Below are positions 43,243 to 52,801 of a stretch of 64,000 nucleotides of DNA, piece after piece. The DNA is taken from the NCBI RefSeq assembly GCF_001632745.1, contig NZ_LQRT01000002.1, positions 186,001-250,000 on the forward strand, given 5' to 3'. This DNA is from Aquimarina aggregata. GTDB taxonomy: Bacteria > Bacteroidota > Bacteroidia > Flavobacteriales > Flavobacteriaceae. The translations under genes and the position numbers were made by a program. Each line of letters opens with the position of its first letter. Within the stretch, counting starts at the first letter, position 1. The notes below the pieces were generated by a model. That model was not told where the DNA came from, ran no database searches, and saw only the letters and a list, made by a program, of their open reading frames with translations.

Positions 43243-45378
43243 TTAGTTATTGGCAGTAGTGTTATTTGAAACTGTATTATTACTACCTTCTACATCAACC
43301 GTATCTGTTGGTCCTGCAGTAGCAACATTATCTCTTATAACACTATTATCACCTCTGAAAAATATAGTTGGTTGCGCTTCACTACCACTTTTATTATTCG
43401 TAATTGTCATATTATCAAACTTGGTAGTTCTTATGCAATTGTTGGTTCCTCTTACTTTAATAGTATTATTGTCTATTACTATTCCTGTAGCATTTCTTAC
43501 ATCACTACTTGAGCTTGTTTTAATTCCATTTCCTGTTCCACCAGTATCTGTATTTTCAATTGTATTATTTGATATTGTAACATTTCTAGATACCTCGCTA
43601 TTTGATAATTCAATACTAAAAGGAGGACCACTTACAACGTTATTGTTGTCAAATAAAATATCTCGAGAACCGTCTATTCTAACACCATTATTAAATGAGT
43701 TTCCAGTCAATGTCATTCCTACGGTACCATTAATAAGAGCAAATTTTGTAGTTTCAAAAGTATTATCAATAAAACTAATCTTAAAATCTAGCTCATCATC
43801 ATCAAAATTTGGAAAGTCTGAAAATATAGCTCTTCCAGTCACATTTACTTTATTTGCTCTAAAAACAACATCATCAGCATAATCTTGGATAGTGAAACCA
43901 AAACTTGACTCTTTATCAGATCGGATTGTGTTTTCGTATATATCAGCATTAGTAAGTGCATTTATAATCATTGCTACTTTACAATTGATAAACGTATTGT
44001 TAAAGATTTGAGTATCTCCATTTGTAGCAGCAATACCAGTTATGGCATTACTAACAGTATTACCAGAAATGATATTTCCTTTACTGGTACGTCTTCCTAC
44101 AGGATCTTTAAGTCCTGCTCCAATACCACTACCATCAATTGTGTTATTTAGGATTTTTACATTAGATGCAATGTTCCATCCTATTGTTGACTGTGTAGTA
44201 TTATTTTCAAAAGTCACGTTATTTCCACCAGCTGCTAATAGGGCAGCTCCCGCACCTTCTTTTTCTTCACAATTACGTATAATAACGCCATCGATTCTTT
44301 GTAATTCTGTAGGTTCTACATCGATACCTATTTTTGGTCTACTACCTATAGAAAATTCTGTATCAATACCAGCTCTGTAGATTTTACAATTTTCTATAAT
44401 GATATCCGTACCGTCGGTTACAGACATATTATTTCTTCTATTTGAGTCAAAAGTACATCCTCTAATACGAATCATTCTACTTGGACTATATTCTGGATCA
44501 GTAGCAAATTTAAAACTGTTTATAGTTAATCCTGAAACTCCAGAATCACTAATGTGAACGTTCTCTACTAGTATATTAGTACCACTGGTAATGTTTACCA
44601 ATGTTCCAGAACCAGTTGGAGGTCCAGTATGTGTATCTCTTTCGCCATGCAAGAAACCTCCAGAAAGTGTTACATTTTCAGCATTTTGTATCATGAACAA
44701 TTTGGTAGCATAATTTTGATTAGATGGTTGAACACGCATATGTGTGTTTTCAGACATCTTAAAGTGGAAGTTAGACGGAAGTCGAACTGTATTGGTAAAT
44801 ACATCTTCAGTATCAAAAAATGCGTCCATTTTATTTATACTGAATGTTTCTGCTCCCAAGCTTTTTACTAAATCCACAACTTTTTGAATGTTTTTGTGGT
44901 TTTGAAAAGCAACAGGTTGTGCGACTCTACCTTCAACAATTTCCCATCGTATAGGGAAAAACTGAAAAGTTGGATCAATTAACGTTACATCACCTTCTAA
45001 GTCAAGCTTAGAACTCATTAATCGTCCATCAATTTTTCCACCACTCGAAAAATTAAGAGTACCGTTAATGATATCTCCTTTATCGAACTCAAAAGTCACA
45101 TTATCAGGAAGATTAATTGTTTGATTGTTTAAATCTAGAACACAGTTAATTACATAAGTTTTACCAGAAGTAACATCTGATAAATCAAAATCACAAGGGT
45201 CTGTAGCTGTATTTCCGGGATCTTCAGGGTCTGGATCCGGATCTGGATCAGTATCAGGATCTGGATTATCACCGTCTGTTCCAGTAGTATCTGGAACAAC
45301 TTCTTCAAAGCTTTCATTGCTGCAGGAAACAAAGAAAGCGATACATAAAATCACTAAATAATAAGGTAACTTTTTCAT
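43243..45378 (-). CDS. Right-handed beta-helix repeat lipoprotein
   Basis: 711 aa. A type II signal peptide ends at the lipobox FVSC-S with Cys19. A Asp-Pro repeat linker follows (about 36-56), then a long array of Asn-rich beta-helix rungs (GNNVTFENNTT, SKGNIISGNTVSNAI, NVTISNNTIENT). This fold is typical of polysaccharide lyases, epimerases and hydrolases, but I cannot identify a catalytic set. It is the only gene pointing left inside 17-57 kb, convergent with block A and divergent from block B. It is probably exposed on the cell surface and may act on, or hold, the polysaccharide made here (inference). Confidence 0.85.
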   Translation of the reverse strand: MKKLPYYLVILCIAFFVSCSNESFEEVVPDTTGTDGDNPDPDTDPDPDPDPEDPGNTATDPCDFDLSDVTSGKTYVINCVLDLNNQTINLPDNVTFEFDKGDIINGTLNFSSGGKIDGRLMSSKLDLEGDVTLIDPTFQFFPIRWEIVEGRVAQPVAFQNHKNIQKVVDLVKSLGAETFSINKMDAFFDTEDVFTNTVRLPSNFHFKMSENTHMRVQPSNQNYATKLFMIQNAENVTLSGGFLHGERDTHTGPPTGSGTLVNITSGTNILVENVHISDSGVSGLTINSFKFATDPEYSPSRMIRIRGCTFDSNRRNNMSVTDGTDIIIENCKIYRAGIDTEFSIGSRPKIGIDVEPTELQRIDGVIIRNCEEKEGAGAALLAAGGNNVTFENNTTQSTIGWNIASNVKILNNTIDGSGIGAGLKDPVGRRTSKGNIISGNTVSNAITGIAATNGDTQIFNNTFINCKVAMIINALTNADIYENTIRSDKESSFGFTIQDYADDVVFRANKVNVTGRAIFSDFPNFDDDELDFKISFIDNTFETTKFALINGTVGMTLTGNSFNNGVRIDGSRDILFDNNNVVSGPPFSIELSNSEVSRNVTISNNTIENTDTGGTGNGIKTSSSSDVRNATGIVIDNNTIKVRGTNNCIRTTKFDNMTITNNKSGSEAQPTIFFRGDNSVIRDNVATAGPTDTVDVEGSNNTVSNNTTANN

Positions 45379-45626
45379 TTTTGGGGGATTATATTTTGGT
45401 TATTCATAACTAAAATAACGTAGTTTGTCGGTAATAATTGCATGCAATCGATAAAAAAATGTTAAATTTTTGTAAAGTTTAAAATATTGATATTTAAAGC
45501 CTTAAAGAACTGTGGTAAAGCCGTAAAACACCTATGATTCACGAGTTTTTATTTTGATATTGTTTGCTTTTATGTCGCGACTAAAATAAAATAATTACAT
45601 TAATATAAAACACAGAATCTAATATT

Positions 45627-45634
45627 TATATTTG
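45627..45634 (+). promoter_or_regulatory. Putative -7 box for polysaccharide block B
   Basis: TATATTTG matches the Bacteroidota TAnnTTTG -7 element and lies 37 bp before the first gene of block B. The 293-bp gap (45379-45671) also contains the promoter of the divergent lipoprotein. No -33 TTTG is clearly placed. Confidence 0.45.
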
Positions 45635-45671
45635 CATTTAAATTTTTCAGGGATAAATTCTACATATCATA

Positions 45672-46823
45672 ATGCATAAAATAATAAGAGTCACCACAAT
45701 ACCAAAATCTCTTGGTGGATTGCTTAAAGGGCAATTAAAATTCATGTCACAACATTATACCATTATTGGAGTGTCTGGTGAGGGAGAAGGTAGATTGGAT
45801 AGAGTTGCAGAAGAGGAGAATGTAGAAGTAATCGCTGTCGAAATGACACGTAAGATAACACCGATACAGGATTTGAAAGCTGTTTTGGAACTGTATAAAG
45901 TTTTTAAGAAAGAAAAACCTGATATTGTTCATAGTCATACACCTAAAGCAGGTACTTTATCAATGTTTGCTGCTAGACTTGCTAGAGTCCCTAATCGTTT
46001 ACATACTATTGCAGGATTACCATTGTTAGAAGCTAAAGGCTCCAAAAGAATATTGCTAGATGTTGTAGAAAAACTAACATATTGGTGCGCTACAATGATT
46101 TATCCCAATTCTTTTGGGTTAAAAGATATTATATTAGAAAATAAATATACATCTTCTAAAAAACTTAAAGTTATCGCTAATGGAAGCTCAAATGGTATAG
46201 ATACCTCTCATTTTGATCCTGATTTGTACAGTAATGAAGATAAACTCGCTTTAAGAAAAGAATTAAAAATAAATACGGAGGATAAAGTAATTATTTATGT
46301 CGGTAGATTAGTTAAGGATAAAGGTATTAATGAATTAGTTTCGGCTTTTAAAAGGATATGTGAAACAAGAAATGATGTAAAATTACTTTTAGTAGGGATT
46401 TTTGAGAATGATCTAGATCCCTTATTGCCAGAGACAGAAAAAGAAATAAAGACGAACTCAAATATTATTTTTGCAGGCTGGCAAACAGATGTGCGACCAT
46501 ATTTTGCTATTTCAGATATTTTAGGTTTCCCAAGTTATAGAGAAGGATTTCCAAATGTTGTTATGCAAGCAGGTGCTATGGGAATTGCTAGTGTTGTAAC
46601 AGATATCAATGGATGTAATGAAATTGTTTCAAATAAAGATAACGGAATAATAGTTCCTGTTAAAAATGAAGAGATATTGTTTGAAAGTTTATATAAGCTT
46701 GTAGAAAATGATAATATGAGAAATGATATTGCTTCTCGTTCTAGAGCTTCTATTACAGACAGGTATAAAAATCAATATGTTTGGGAAGAATTATTGAAAG
46801 AATATGACTCACTTATCAAGTGA
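45672..46823 (+). CDS. Glycosyltransferase family 4 (PglA-like)
   Basis: 383 aa. The segment VHSHTPKAGTLSMFAARLARVPNRLHTIAGLP is the signature of a GT4 group that includes PglA-like enzymes acting on the first lipid-linked amino sugar. The C-terminal domain has IIYVGRLVKDKGINELV and the donor motif PSYREGFPNVVMQAGAMG, in which the second Glu of E-x7-E is replaced by Gln. It opens block B behind its own promoter region. With PglC-, PglD-, PglE- and PglF-like genes nearby it may add the second sugar to a bacillosamine-type primer. Confidence 0.88.
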   Translation: MHKIIRVTTIPKSLGGLLKGQLKFMSQHYTIIGVSGEGEGRLDRVAEEENVEVIAVEMTRKITPIQDLKAVLELYKVFKKEKPDIVHSHTPKAGTLSMFAARLARVPNRLHTIAGLPLLEAKGSKRILLDVVEKLTYWCATMIYPNSFGLKDIILENKYTSSKKLKVIANGSSNGIDTSHFDPDLYSNEDKLALRKELKINTEDKVIIYVGRLVKDKGINELVSAFKRICETRNDVKLLLVGIFENDLDPLLPETEKEIKTNSNIIFAGWQTDVRPYFAISDILGFPSYREGFPNVVMQAGAMGIASVVTDINGCNEIVSNKDNGIIVPVKNEEILFESLYKLVENDNMRNDIASRSRASITDRYKNQYVWEELLKEYDSLIK

Positions 46824-46844
46824 TCATATCTATAAACGTGTTGT

Positions 46845-47897
46845 ATGAAATCAAAATTGAAATCATTAAAAAAAAGAGTGTCGGTTATTGTTAAAGATTC
46901 CAACCGTAAACCGTTCTTACAAATTATTCGAGAAGCAATTTTGTTTTGGATAGCAAAAAACGAATTTCCGAATTTTTACTTTGGAAAGTTTTTGTACCGT
47001 AAAGAAAATAAAAATTATAAAGATTATTTAAGTAGTAGAGAAGTCGATAAAATTACGCTTTCTAAAAACCTGCATCATTTTCAATATGCGTCTATATTAA
47101 GGAACAAGTTATCTTTTGCCATATACATGGAAAAACACAAATTACCAGTTCCTTTAATGGTTGGATATAATTTTAAAAATAGATTTTTTAAAAAATCAGA
47201 AGAATGTATACTTCAAAATACTAGTGATTTGTTTACCTACTTTAATTCAATGTTTGAAGCTACAGGGAAAGTAAGTGTTTTTGTAAAAGATATTACAGAA
47301 ATGGGTGGAATAGGGTCTTTTCTGATTACCAAACAAAATTTAAAGGAGGAAATTGAAAAATATGGTTCTTATATTTTAGAAAACGATTGTATTCATCAAG
47401 AGGTTGTTAATCAGCATGAATTGATAAATAAGATATATGCACAAAGTGTAAATACAATTAGATTTGATACCTATATAGATAAGAATAACAAAATTCATAT
47501 CCTTTCTGCTTTTATGAGATTTGGAAGAGGAGGAAGTTTTGTAGATAATGGTAGTGTTGGTGGATTTTATTTATCGGTTGATCTCGAAAAAGGTGTTTTA
47601 AAAGGAAAAAGTCATCAATTAATGAAGCATGGGGGAGGACAACTTAAAGAACACCCGGATACAGGGGTAGTATTCGACAATTACGAAATACCTTATTTTA
47701 AAGAGTCTTGTGAATTGGTGAAAAAAGCAGTTAGTTATGTTCCGGATCGAATTATAGGTTGGGATATTGCTATTGGTAGTAATGGTCCTGTGATAATTGA
47801 AGGAAATGATAACAATTCTTTTATTACTCCTGATATTGCCTATGGTGGATATTTAAAACACCCATTGTTTAAAGAAATTATGGAAGAAGCTAAGTAA
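46845..47897 (+). CDS. Sugar-transfer-associated ATP-grasp protein
   Basis: 350 aa. ATP-grasp features are seen in VFVKDITEMGGIGSFLI (Lys-containing nucleotide lid), HQEVVNQHELINKIYAQSVNTIRFDTYI, FMRFGRGGSFVDN with GSVGGFYLSVDLEKG, and the metal site at the end VIIEGNDNNSF. This matches the ATP-grasp subgroup often found beside glycosyltransferases. Such enzymes ligate an amino group to a carboxylate, so it could attach an amino acid to a uronic acid or to an amino sugar. It is directly followed by a CapK-like ligase. Confidence 0.82.
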   Translation: MKSKLKSLKKRVSVIVKDSNRKPFLQIIREAILFWIAKNEFPNFYFGKFLYRKENKNYKDYLSSREVDKITLSKNLHHFQYASILRNKLSFAIYMEKHKLPVPLMVGYNFKNRFFKKSEECILQNTSDLFTYFNSMFEATGKVSVFVKDITEMGGIGSFLITKQNLKEEIEKYGSYILENDCIHQEVVNQHELINKIYAQSVNTIRFDTYIDKNNKIHILSAFMRFGRGGSFVDNGSVGGFYLSVDLEKGVLKGKSHQLMKHGGGQLKEHPDTGVVFDNYEIPYFKESCELVKKAVSYVPDRIIGWDIAIGSNGPVIIEGNDNNSFITPDIAYGGYLKHPLFKEIMEEAK

Positions 47898-47917
47898 CGG
47901 AAAAGCAGAAGTAAATA

Positions 47918-49225
47918 ATGAAAGTATTTGAATTATTAAGAAATAAAGCCTTTTGGATTGTGGATGCTTTAAAAGGAGGTAAAAAGAAAAAGCACTACAA
48001 TGAGATTAAATTTATCATCGAAAATCCAACCTCTCAAAAAGCGATAGATCATAAAAAAAACACCCTTCAAAAGTTACTAGAGCACGCAGTATCGTCAACC
48101 GAGAATTATAAAACGCTAGATAACAACTTTACTTCAATAGAAGATTTTCCAGTAGTGAATAAAAATACTATACGAGATGATTTTGAAAATTTTGAATCTA
48201 AAAAATTTATAGATCAACCTAAATTTACTTTTAGTACTAGTGGTTCTACAGGAACGCCTTTTAAAGTGCACCAAAATGCAAATAAAAGGCTAAGAAACAT
48301 GGTAGATACCATATTCTTTTCAGAACGAGCAGGGTTTAGTATAGGCAATAAACTTACTTATTTTAGATTATGGAATGCTTTTGAAAAGAAAAGTATAGTA
48401 GCCAAAATACTTCAAAATATTAATCCTATTGATGTATTTGAATTAGAAAACGATAGTGTAAAAGAAGATGTGATTAAAGAAATATCAAGAAGTAAAGCTT
48501 CAAACAGTTGGTTGGGGTATGCTTCGGCATATGAATCAATATGTAAGTATTTAGATGATCATAAATCCAAACCAATACCCAATAAACTAAAATCTGTGAT
48601 TGCAATGTCAGAGAGACTTAATGATTATACTAAAGAAACCATATTAAAATATTTTGATTGTGAAGTGGTTTCAAGGTATTCTAATGTAGAAAATGGAATT
48701 CTTGCACAGCAGCCGCTAGGAAATAAAAAATATTTTGAAATTAATGAAGCCAGTTATTTTGTTGAGATTTTAGCTTTAGACTCCAATAAAAGAGTAGAAG
48801 AAGGTCAACCAGGACGAATTGTAATTACAGATTTATATAATTATTGTATTCCTATGATTAGATATGACACAGGTGATATTGGTATCAAGGATACTATAAA
48901 TAATATGCCCGTCTTTACTCAGGTTAGTGGAAGAAAAATAGATGTTATCTATAATACCAAAGGCGAAATTATAACCATAAACTTGGTATTATTAGTAAAT
49001 AATTACCCAGAATTAAAACAGTGTCAGCTTATCCAAAAAGCAACAGGGAAATATCATTTTAAACTAAACTTAGAAGGTGAGTTTACTAGAGAAGATGAGT
49101 TTCTTAACGAATTTAAAGTGTATTTGGGCGAAGATGCTAATATAACTCTAGAATATGTTGATGAAATTCCGTTACTTGCGTCCGGAAAAAGAAGAGTTAT
49201 GGTTAATGAAATGATTAACTCTTAA
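47918..49225 (+). CDS. PaaK/CapK-like adenylate-forming enzyme
   Basis: 435 aa. Adenylate-forming P-loop FSTSGSTGTPFKV (about 107-119), SRYSNVENGILAQ as the A5 equivalent, PMIRYDTGDIG, and the C-terminal LLASGKRRVMVNEM with the family Gly-Lys. It belongs to the same capsule-associated group as the gene at 39415 but is clearly divergent from it and lacks its Cys-rich CTCGC segment. Predicted to activate a carboxylate; the acceptor is unknown. It lies between the ATP-grasp gene and a PglC-like transferase. Confidence 0.83.
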   Translation: MKVFELLRNKAFWIVDALKGGKKKKHYNEIKFIIENPTSQKAIDHKKNTLQKLLEHAVSSTENYKTLDNNFTSIEDFPVVNKNTIRDDFENFESKKFIDQPKFTFSTSGSTGTPFKVHQNANKRLRNMVDTIFFSERAGFSIGNKLTYFRLWNAFEKKSIVAKILQNINPIDVFELENDSVKEDVIKEISRSKASNSWLGYASAYESICKYLDDHKSKPIPNKLKSVIAMSERLNDYTKETILKYFDCEVVSRYSNVENGILAQQPLGNKKYFEINEASYFVEILALDSNKRVEEGQPGRIVITDLYNYCIPMIRYDTGDIGIKDTINNMPVFTQVSGRKIDVIYNTKGEIITINLVLLVNNYPELKQCQLIQKATGKYHFKLNLEGEFTREDEFLNEFKVYLGEDANITLEYVDEIPLLASGKRRVMVNEMINS

Positions 49226-49236
49226 TTTTCTATATT

Positions 49237-49842
49237 GTGTATAAATTTTTTATCAAAAGAAGCCTAGATTTTTGTGTATCACTTATTGTGTTGATTTTGA
49301 TCTCCCCTATATTTATATTACTTATTGTTTTTCTGGCTATTGCCAATAATGGTAAACCTTTTTTTGTGCAAAGAAGGCCAGGTAAAAATGAAAAAATTTT
49401 TAGTATTATAAAATTTAAAACAATGAATGATAGGGTAGATGATAAGGGTCAATTGCTGCCAGATAAGGATAGGTTAACTAAAGTAGGATCTTTTGTAAGA
49501 AAGACTTCTTTAGATGAAATCCCCCAATTATTAAATGTTTTGAAAGGAGAAATGTCCCTTATAGGACCTAGACCTTTAATCATAGAATATCTCCCTATAT
49601 ATAATACAACGCAAAAAAAACGTCATGATGTTAGACCTGGTATTACGGGTTGGGCTCAAATAAATGGAAGAAATTCTATTACTTGGAAAAAGAAATTTGA
49701 GTATGATGTGTGGTATGTAGAAAATTGTAGTTTTTTATTAGATGCTAAAATTATAGGATTAACTCTAAAAAAAGTAATACAAAAAGAAGATGTAAATTTA
49801 TCTGAAGAACTTACATCAGAGTATTTTAACGGTAAAAATTAG
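49237..49842 (+). CDS. PglC-like monotopic phosphoglycosyl transferase 1 (GTG start)
   Basis: 201 aa, the minimal form of the bacterial sugar-transferase family. A re-entrant N-terminal helix (about 10-37) is followed by KFKTMND, the catalytic Asp93-Glu94 in TSLDEIPQ, LIGPRPL and RPGITGWAQINGRN. It transfers a sugar-1-phosphate from a UDP-sugar to undecaprenyl phosphate, starting the repeat unit. The start is GTG. A paralogue stands at 52802 in the same block. Absence of the WcaJ-type N-terminal domain makes a diNAcBac-type amino sugar more likely than glucose. Confidence 0.92.
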   Translation: MYKFFIKRSLDFCVSLIVLILISPIFILLIVFLAIANNGKPFFVQRRPGKNEKIFSIIKFKTMNDRVDDKGQLLPDKDRLTKVGSFVRKTSLDEIPQLLNVLKGEMSLIGPRPLIIEYLPIYNTTQKKRHDVRPGITGWAQINGRNSITWKKKFEYDVWYVENCSFLLDAKIIGLTLKKVIQKEDVNLSEELTSEYFNGKN

Positions 49843-49863
49843 TTATATTCAAGGTAAAGATAA

Positions 49864-50973
49864 ATGGCTAAAAATTTGGAAGTAATTGCCTTAACTAAGA
49901 AAATGTTGAGGGATGGAATTGAAAAAAATACATATTGGAAAGATGGTTTGGCACCATTACCCAAAAGTAAAGCACTTTGGTTAGTTGCTAATACCAGAAT
50001 TGAAGATGATGATTATTGTGGAGTTTTAGGGTACGAAGATGAAAAAATGATTTCTTTCATTTTTATGTTCCCTGACTTTCTAAAAGCAAAAGACAAAAAT
50101 CAAGATAAAGAGTATACTAAAGTGTATTGGATGATATCTTGGTGGGTACATTCATCATATAAAGATACCGTTTTTGGTACATATATTTATAATGAAGCAG
50201 TAAACTTAACAGGTAAACGAGTGCTTATAAAGTCTTATGCAGAAAATGTTAATGCTTTTTATGAGAAGCAACCATTTACAGTAATAACTTCTAGATTAAG
50301 ACATACTATATTTTTTAGCGTAGACGCTTCTATGCTTATAGGTAGATTTCGATTTTTAAAATCTTTTAGGTTTGTTTTAAATAAAGTAGACGCTTTCGTC
50401 GGTTCCCTTGTAAAATTTGTTAATACATCTAAAGTAAAGAAAAGAACGGCATCTTTATCTTATGATTATGTTACTCAAATAGATGATGAAACATGGAGTT
50501 TTATAGCGCCATTATGTGTTGATGATTTGATTTATAAAACAAAAGAATATGTAAACTGGCAAATTAATAATAACCAATATACACAAGTTCCGGTTTTGGG
50601 TAAACACCCTTATACTGCACTACAAACAGGAATTAGTGATAACATACATATTCATAACCTTAAAATTAGTAAAGATGGAGAGCTAATAGGTTTCTTATCT
50701 TATATCATAAATTTTAATGAGTTTAATGCAAAATATTTTTTAGTGAAAGAAGAGCAGTATTATGATTTGTGTGTGGATGCTTTAATTCAGAATTTTAATG
50801 CTCATAAGGCAACTTTTATCTTTACAGACGACACCAAGCTGTCGGATAATATAACGAAGAGATATCGTACCATTTTTACCCATAAAGTTAATAAGAAGGC
50901 ATTAGCACATGATAATACTGAATTAGATTTTGAAAATGCATATATGTCAAATAGAGATGGACACTTTTATTAA
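49864..50973 (+). CDS. Putative GNAT-like acyltransferase, two-domain, unknown substrate
   Basis: 369 aa. The N-terminal half (SKALWLVANTRIEDDDYCGVLGYEDEKMISF ... VYWMISWWVHSSYKDTVFGTYIYNEAV) follows the strand-helix order of a GNAT fold. The C-terminal half repeats a similar pattern (HNLKISKDGELIGFLSYIINFNEFNAKYFLV). No membrane segments. I recognise no named family; the acyltransferase call is from fold pattern and from its place directly ahead of an adenylation ligase and carrier pair. It may transfer the carrier-bound acyl group to a sugar amine. Confidence 0.55.
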   Translation: MAKNLEVIALTKKMLRDGIEKNTYWKDGLAPLPKSKALWLVANTRIEDDDYCGVLGYEDEKMISFIFMFPDFLKAKDKNQDKEYTKVYWMISWWVHSSYKDTVFGTYIYNEAVNLTGKRVLIKSYAENVNAFYEKQPFTVITSRLRHTIFFSVDASMLIGRFRFLKSFRFVLNKVDAFVGSLVKFVNTSKVKKRTASLSYDYVTQIDDETWSFIAPLCVDDLIYKTKEYVNWQINNNQYTQVPVLGKHPYTALQTGISDNIHIHNLKISKDGELIGFLSYIINFNEFNAKYFLVKEEQYYDLCVDALIQNFNAHKATFIFTDDTKLSDNITKRYRTIFTHKVNKKALAHDNTELDFENAYMSNRDGHFY

Positions 50974-50996
50974 ACACTAGTATAACTAACCACGAT

Positions 50997-52493
50997 ATGA
51001 AATTTGTAAAAGAACTACAACGATCAATAGAGAAACATTCGGATCATAATGTATTGTGCATTAATAATGTTTTTTATACCTATAATGATTTTGCTGTTGA
51101 AATCTCAAAAATTAGAGCTGCAATTGTAAGTACGGTTGAAGATGAAGAAAAGTTAATAGGTTTAGTAACTAATGATGACCTGCAAACGTATGCCGGTATA
51201 TTAGCGTTATGGTTAGAAGGAAAAGCGTATGTTCCTGTAAACCCATCAACACCAATAGAACGAAATATTCAGGTTTTTGAATCAACAGAAACTAAATACG
51301 TACTAGATTCTTCTAATATTTCTATTTATACAGATCATACAGTAATAGCCACAAAAACTTTAGTAGATACTAAAATAAACCTAGAAGTAAAAGACTTTTC
51401 TGGAGATCAATTAGCATACATTCTGTTTACATCAGGGACAACAGGAAAACCCAAAGGAGTGCCTATTACATTTAATAATGTAGATGCATTAGTTAACGCT
51501 ATTGATGCAGAACCAGAGTTTGATTTAGTTCCGTCTGATCGATGTTTGCAGATGTTTGAACTTACATTCGATTTTTCTGTAGTTACATATTTGTTTCCGT
51601 TATTAGCAGGAGCGTGTATTTATACTATACCAAAAAATACAATTAAGTACTTCTATATTTTCAAACTTATTAAAGAGCAAAAGCTAACGGTGCTTACTAT
51701 GGTTCCGTCTATTATTAATTATTTAAGGCCATACTTTCCCGAGATAAATGCTCCAGATGTACGTTACTGTAGTTTTGGAGGAGGAGCATTGCATAGTGAT
51801 ATAGCAAAAGAATGGAGTGATTGCCTACCAAATTGTAAGATATTTAATTACTATGGGCCAACAGAGTTTACGGTTTACAGTGGTTTTTATCCATATCATA
51901 AAGAAACACATCAAAAAGCCAATAATGGAATTATAGCTATAGGGGTTCCGCAAAAGGATACTTTATACCTTGTTGTGGATGATAAGAATCAAGAAGTTCC
52001 TATTGGAGTTACAGGTGAATTATGTTTGGCTGGACCACAAATTACTCCTGGGTATTGGAAAAATGAAGAGCGTAATGCCATTAGTTTTTTTAATAGAGAA
52101 GAAAATGGTGTAAAAGTACGATATTATAAGACCGGAGATTTATGTATTAAGGATGAGGATGGAGACTTCTTATACGCTGGTAGAGCCGATTTTCAAGTTA
52201 AGATTAGAGGTTATAGAGTAGAATTAGCAGAAATAGAATTTCATGCAAAAGTAAAATCGCCTAAAAAAGTTAATATGGTGGCTTTAGATATTCCTAATAA
52301 CCTGGGTAATGCAGAATTAGGATTGGCTATAGAAGGAGAGTCTTTTGATACTGAAGAAATATTTAATTATATGAGAACAAAAATGCCAGATTATATGATT
52401 CCAGGGCACACTAGGTTTGTTAAAGAATTTCCACATAGTATTAATGGAAAAATTAATAGAAAAGAATTGAAAACATATTTTGATATAAACTAA
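50997..52493 (+). CDS. Second stand-alone adenylation ligase (DltA-like fold, altered selectivity site)
   Basis: 498 aa. Core motifs are complete: TSGTTGKPKG 145-154, FDFSVV, YYGPTE, YKTGDL, GRADFQVKIRGYRVEL and NGKINRK. It is a paralogue of the ligase at 32080, but the block aligned with its LFCGEALP reads SFGGGALH, so the selectivity cysteine is replaced by Gly261 and the following Glu is also lost. It therefore probably activates a different amino or hydroxy acid. The dedicated carrier protein follows 10 nt later. Confidence 0.88.
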   Translation: MKFVKELQRSIEKHSDHNVLCINNVFYTYNDFAVEISKIRAAIVSTVEDEEKLIGLVTNDDLQTYAGILALWLEGKAYVPVNPSTPIERNIQVFESTETKYVLDSSNISIYTDHTVIATKTLVDTKINLEVKDFSGDQLAYILFTSGTTGKPKGVPITFNNVDALVNAIDAEPEFDLVPSDRCLQMFELTFDFSVVTYLFPLLAGACIYTIPKNTIKYFYIFKLIKEQKLTVLTMVPSIINYLRPYFPEINAPDVRYCSFGGGALHSDIAKEWSDCLPNCKIFNYYGPTEFTVYSGFYPYHKETHQKANNGIIAIGVPQKDTLYLVVDDKNQEVPIGVTGELCLAGPQITPGYWKNEERNAISFFNREENGVKVRYYKTGDLCIKDEDGDFLYAGRADFQVKIRGYRVELAEIEFHAKVKSPKKVNMVALDIPNNLGNAELGLAIEGESFDTEEIFNYMRTKMPDYMIPGHTRFVKEFPHSINGKINRKELKTYFDIN

Positions 52494-52503
52494 AATAATA
52501 ACA

Positions 52504-52746
52504 ATGAGTAGAGAAGAAATTTTATCTAAAGTAAAAGAAGCTTTTGTATCTGTATTAGAGCATGAAAACTTTCAACTTACAGATGATACTACAGCAAATG
52601 ATGTGGATGGTTGGGAGTCGATAACCCATATGATGATTATTACAGAGGTTGAGAAAGTGTTTAATATAAAATTTAAACTTATGGACTTGATGAATATGAA
52701 TAATGTAGGTGACCTTTTAAATACAATAACTTCAGAGTTAGAATAA
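52504..52746 (+). CDS. Acyl/peptidyl carrier protein, paralogue of 33597
   Basis: 80 aa. Phosphopantetheine site Ser39 lies in DVDGWESITH; the surrounding SVLEHENF and HMMIITEVEKVFNIKFKL closely match the carrier at 33597. It should be loaded by the ligase immediately upstream. No MBOAT follows directly on this strand; instead a phosphoglycosyl transferase, PglD-like, FAD and BioF2-like genes follow, so a cytosolic transfer route is as likely as an MBOAT route. Confidence 0.92.
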   Translation: MSREEILSKVKEAFVSVLEHENFQLTDDTTANDVDGWESITHMMIITEVEKVFNIKFKLMDLMNMNNVGDLLNTITSELE

Positions 52747-52801
52747 TAATTTTGATTTTTTTGACTTTAAAATAATAGATTAAGAAGAAAACTAGTAATA
52801 T

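Noticed and set aside
43250..44380. Long plus-strand frames (210 and 112 codons) opposite the beta-helix lipoprotein
   Set aside because: They are antisense to a clear coding sequence. They arise because the Asn/Thr/Ile-rich repeat codons leave few stops on the complementary strand, and their translations (Leu/Val/Ser/Pro-rich) have no fold signature.
45218..45266. Short tandem DNA repeat (GGATCTGGATC-like units)
   Set aside because: It simply encodes the Asp-Pro linker of the beta-helix lipoprotein. It is a low-complexity coding repeat rather than an independent element, though it could vary in length.
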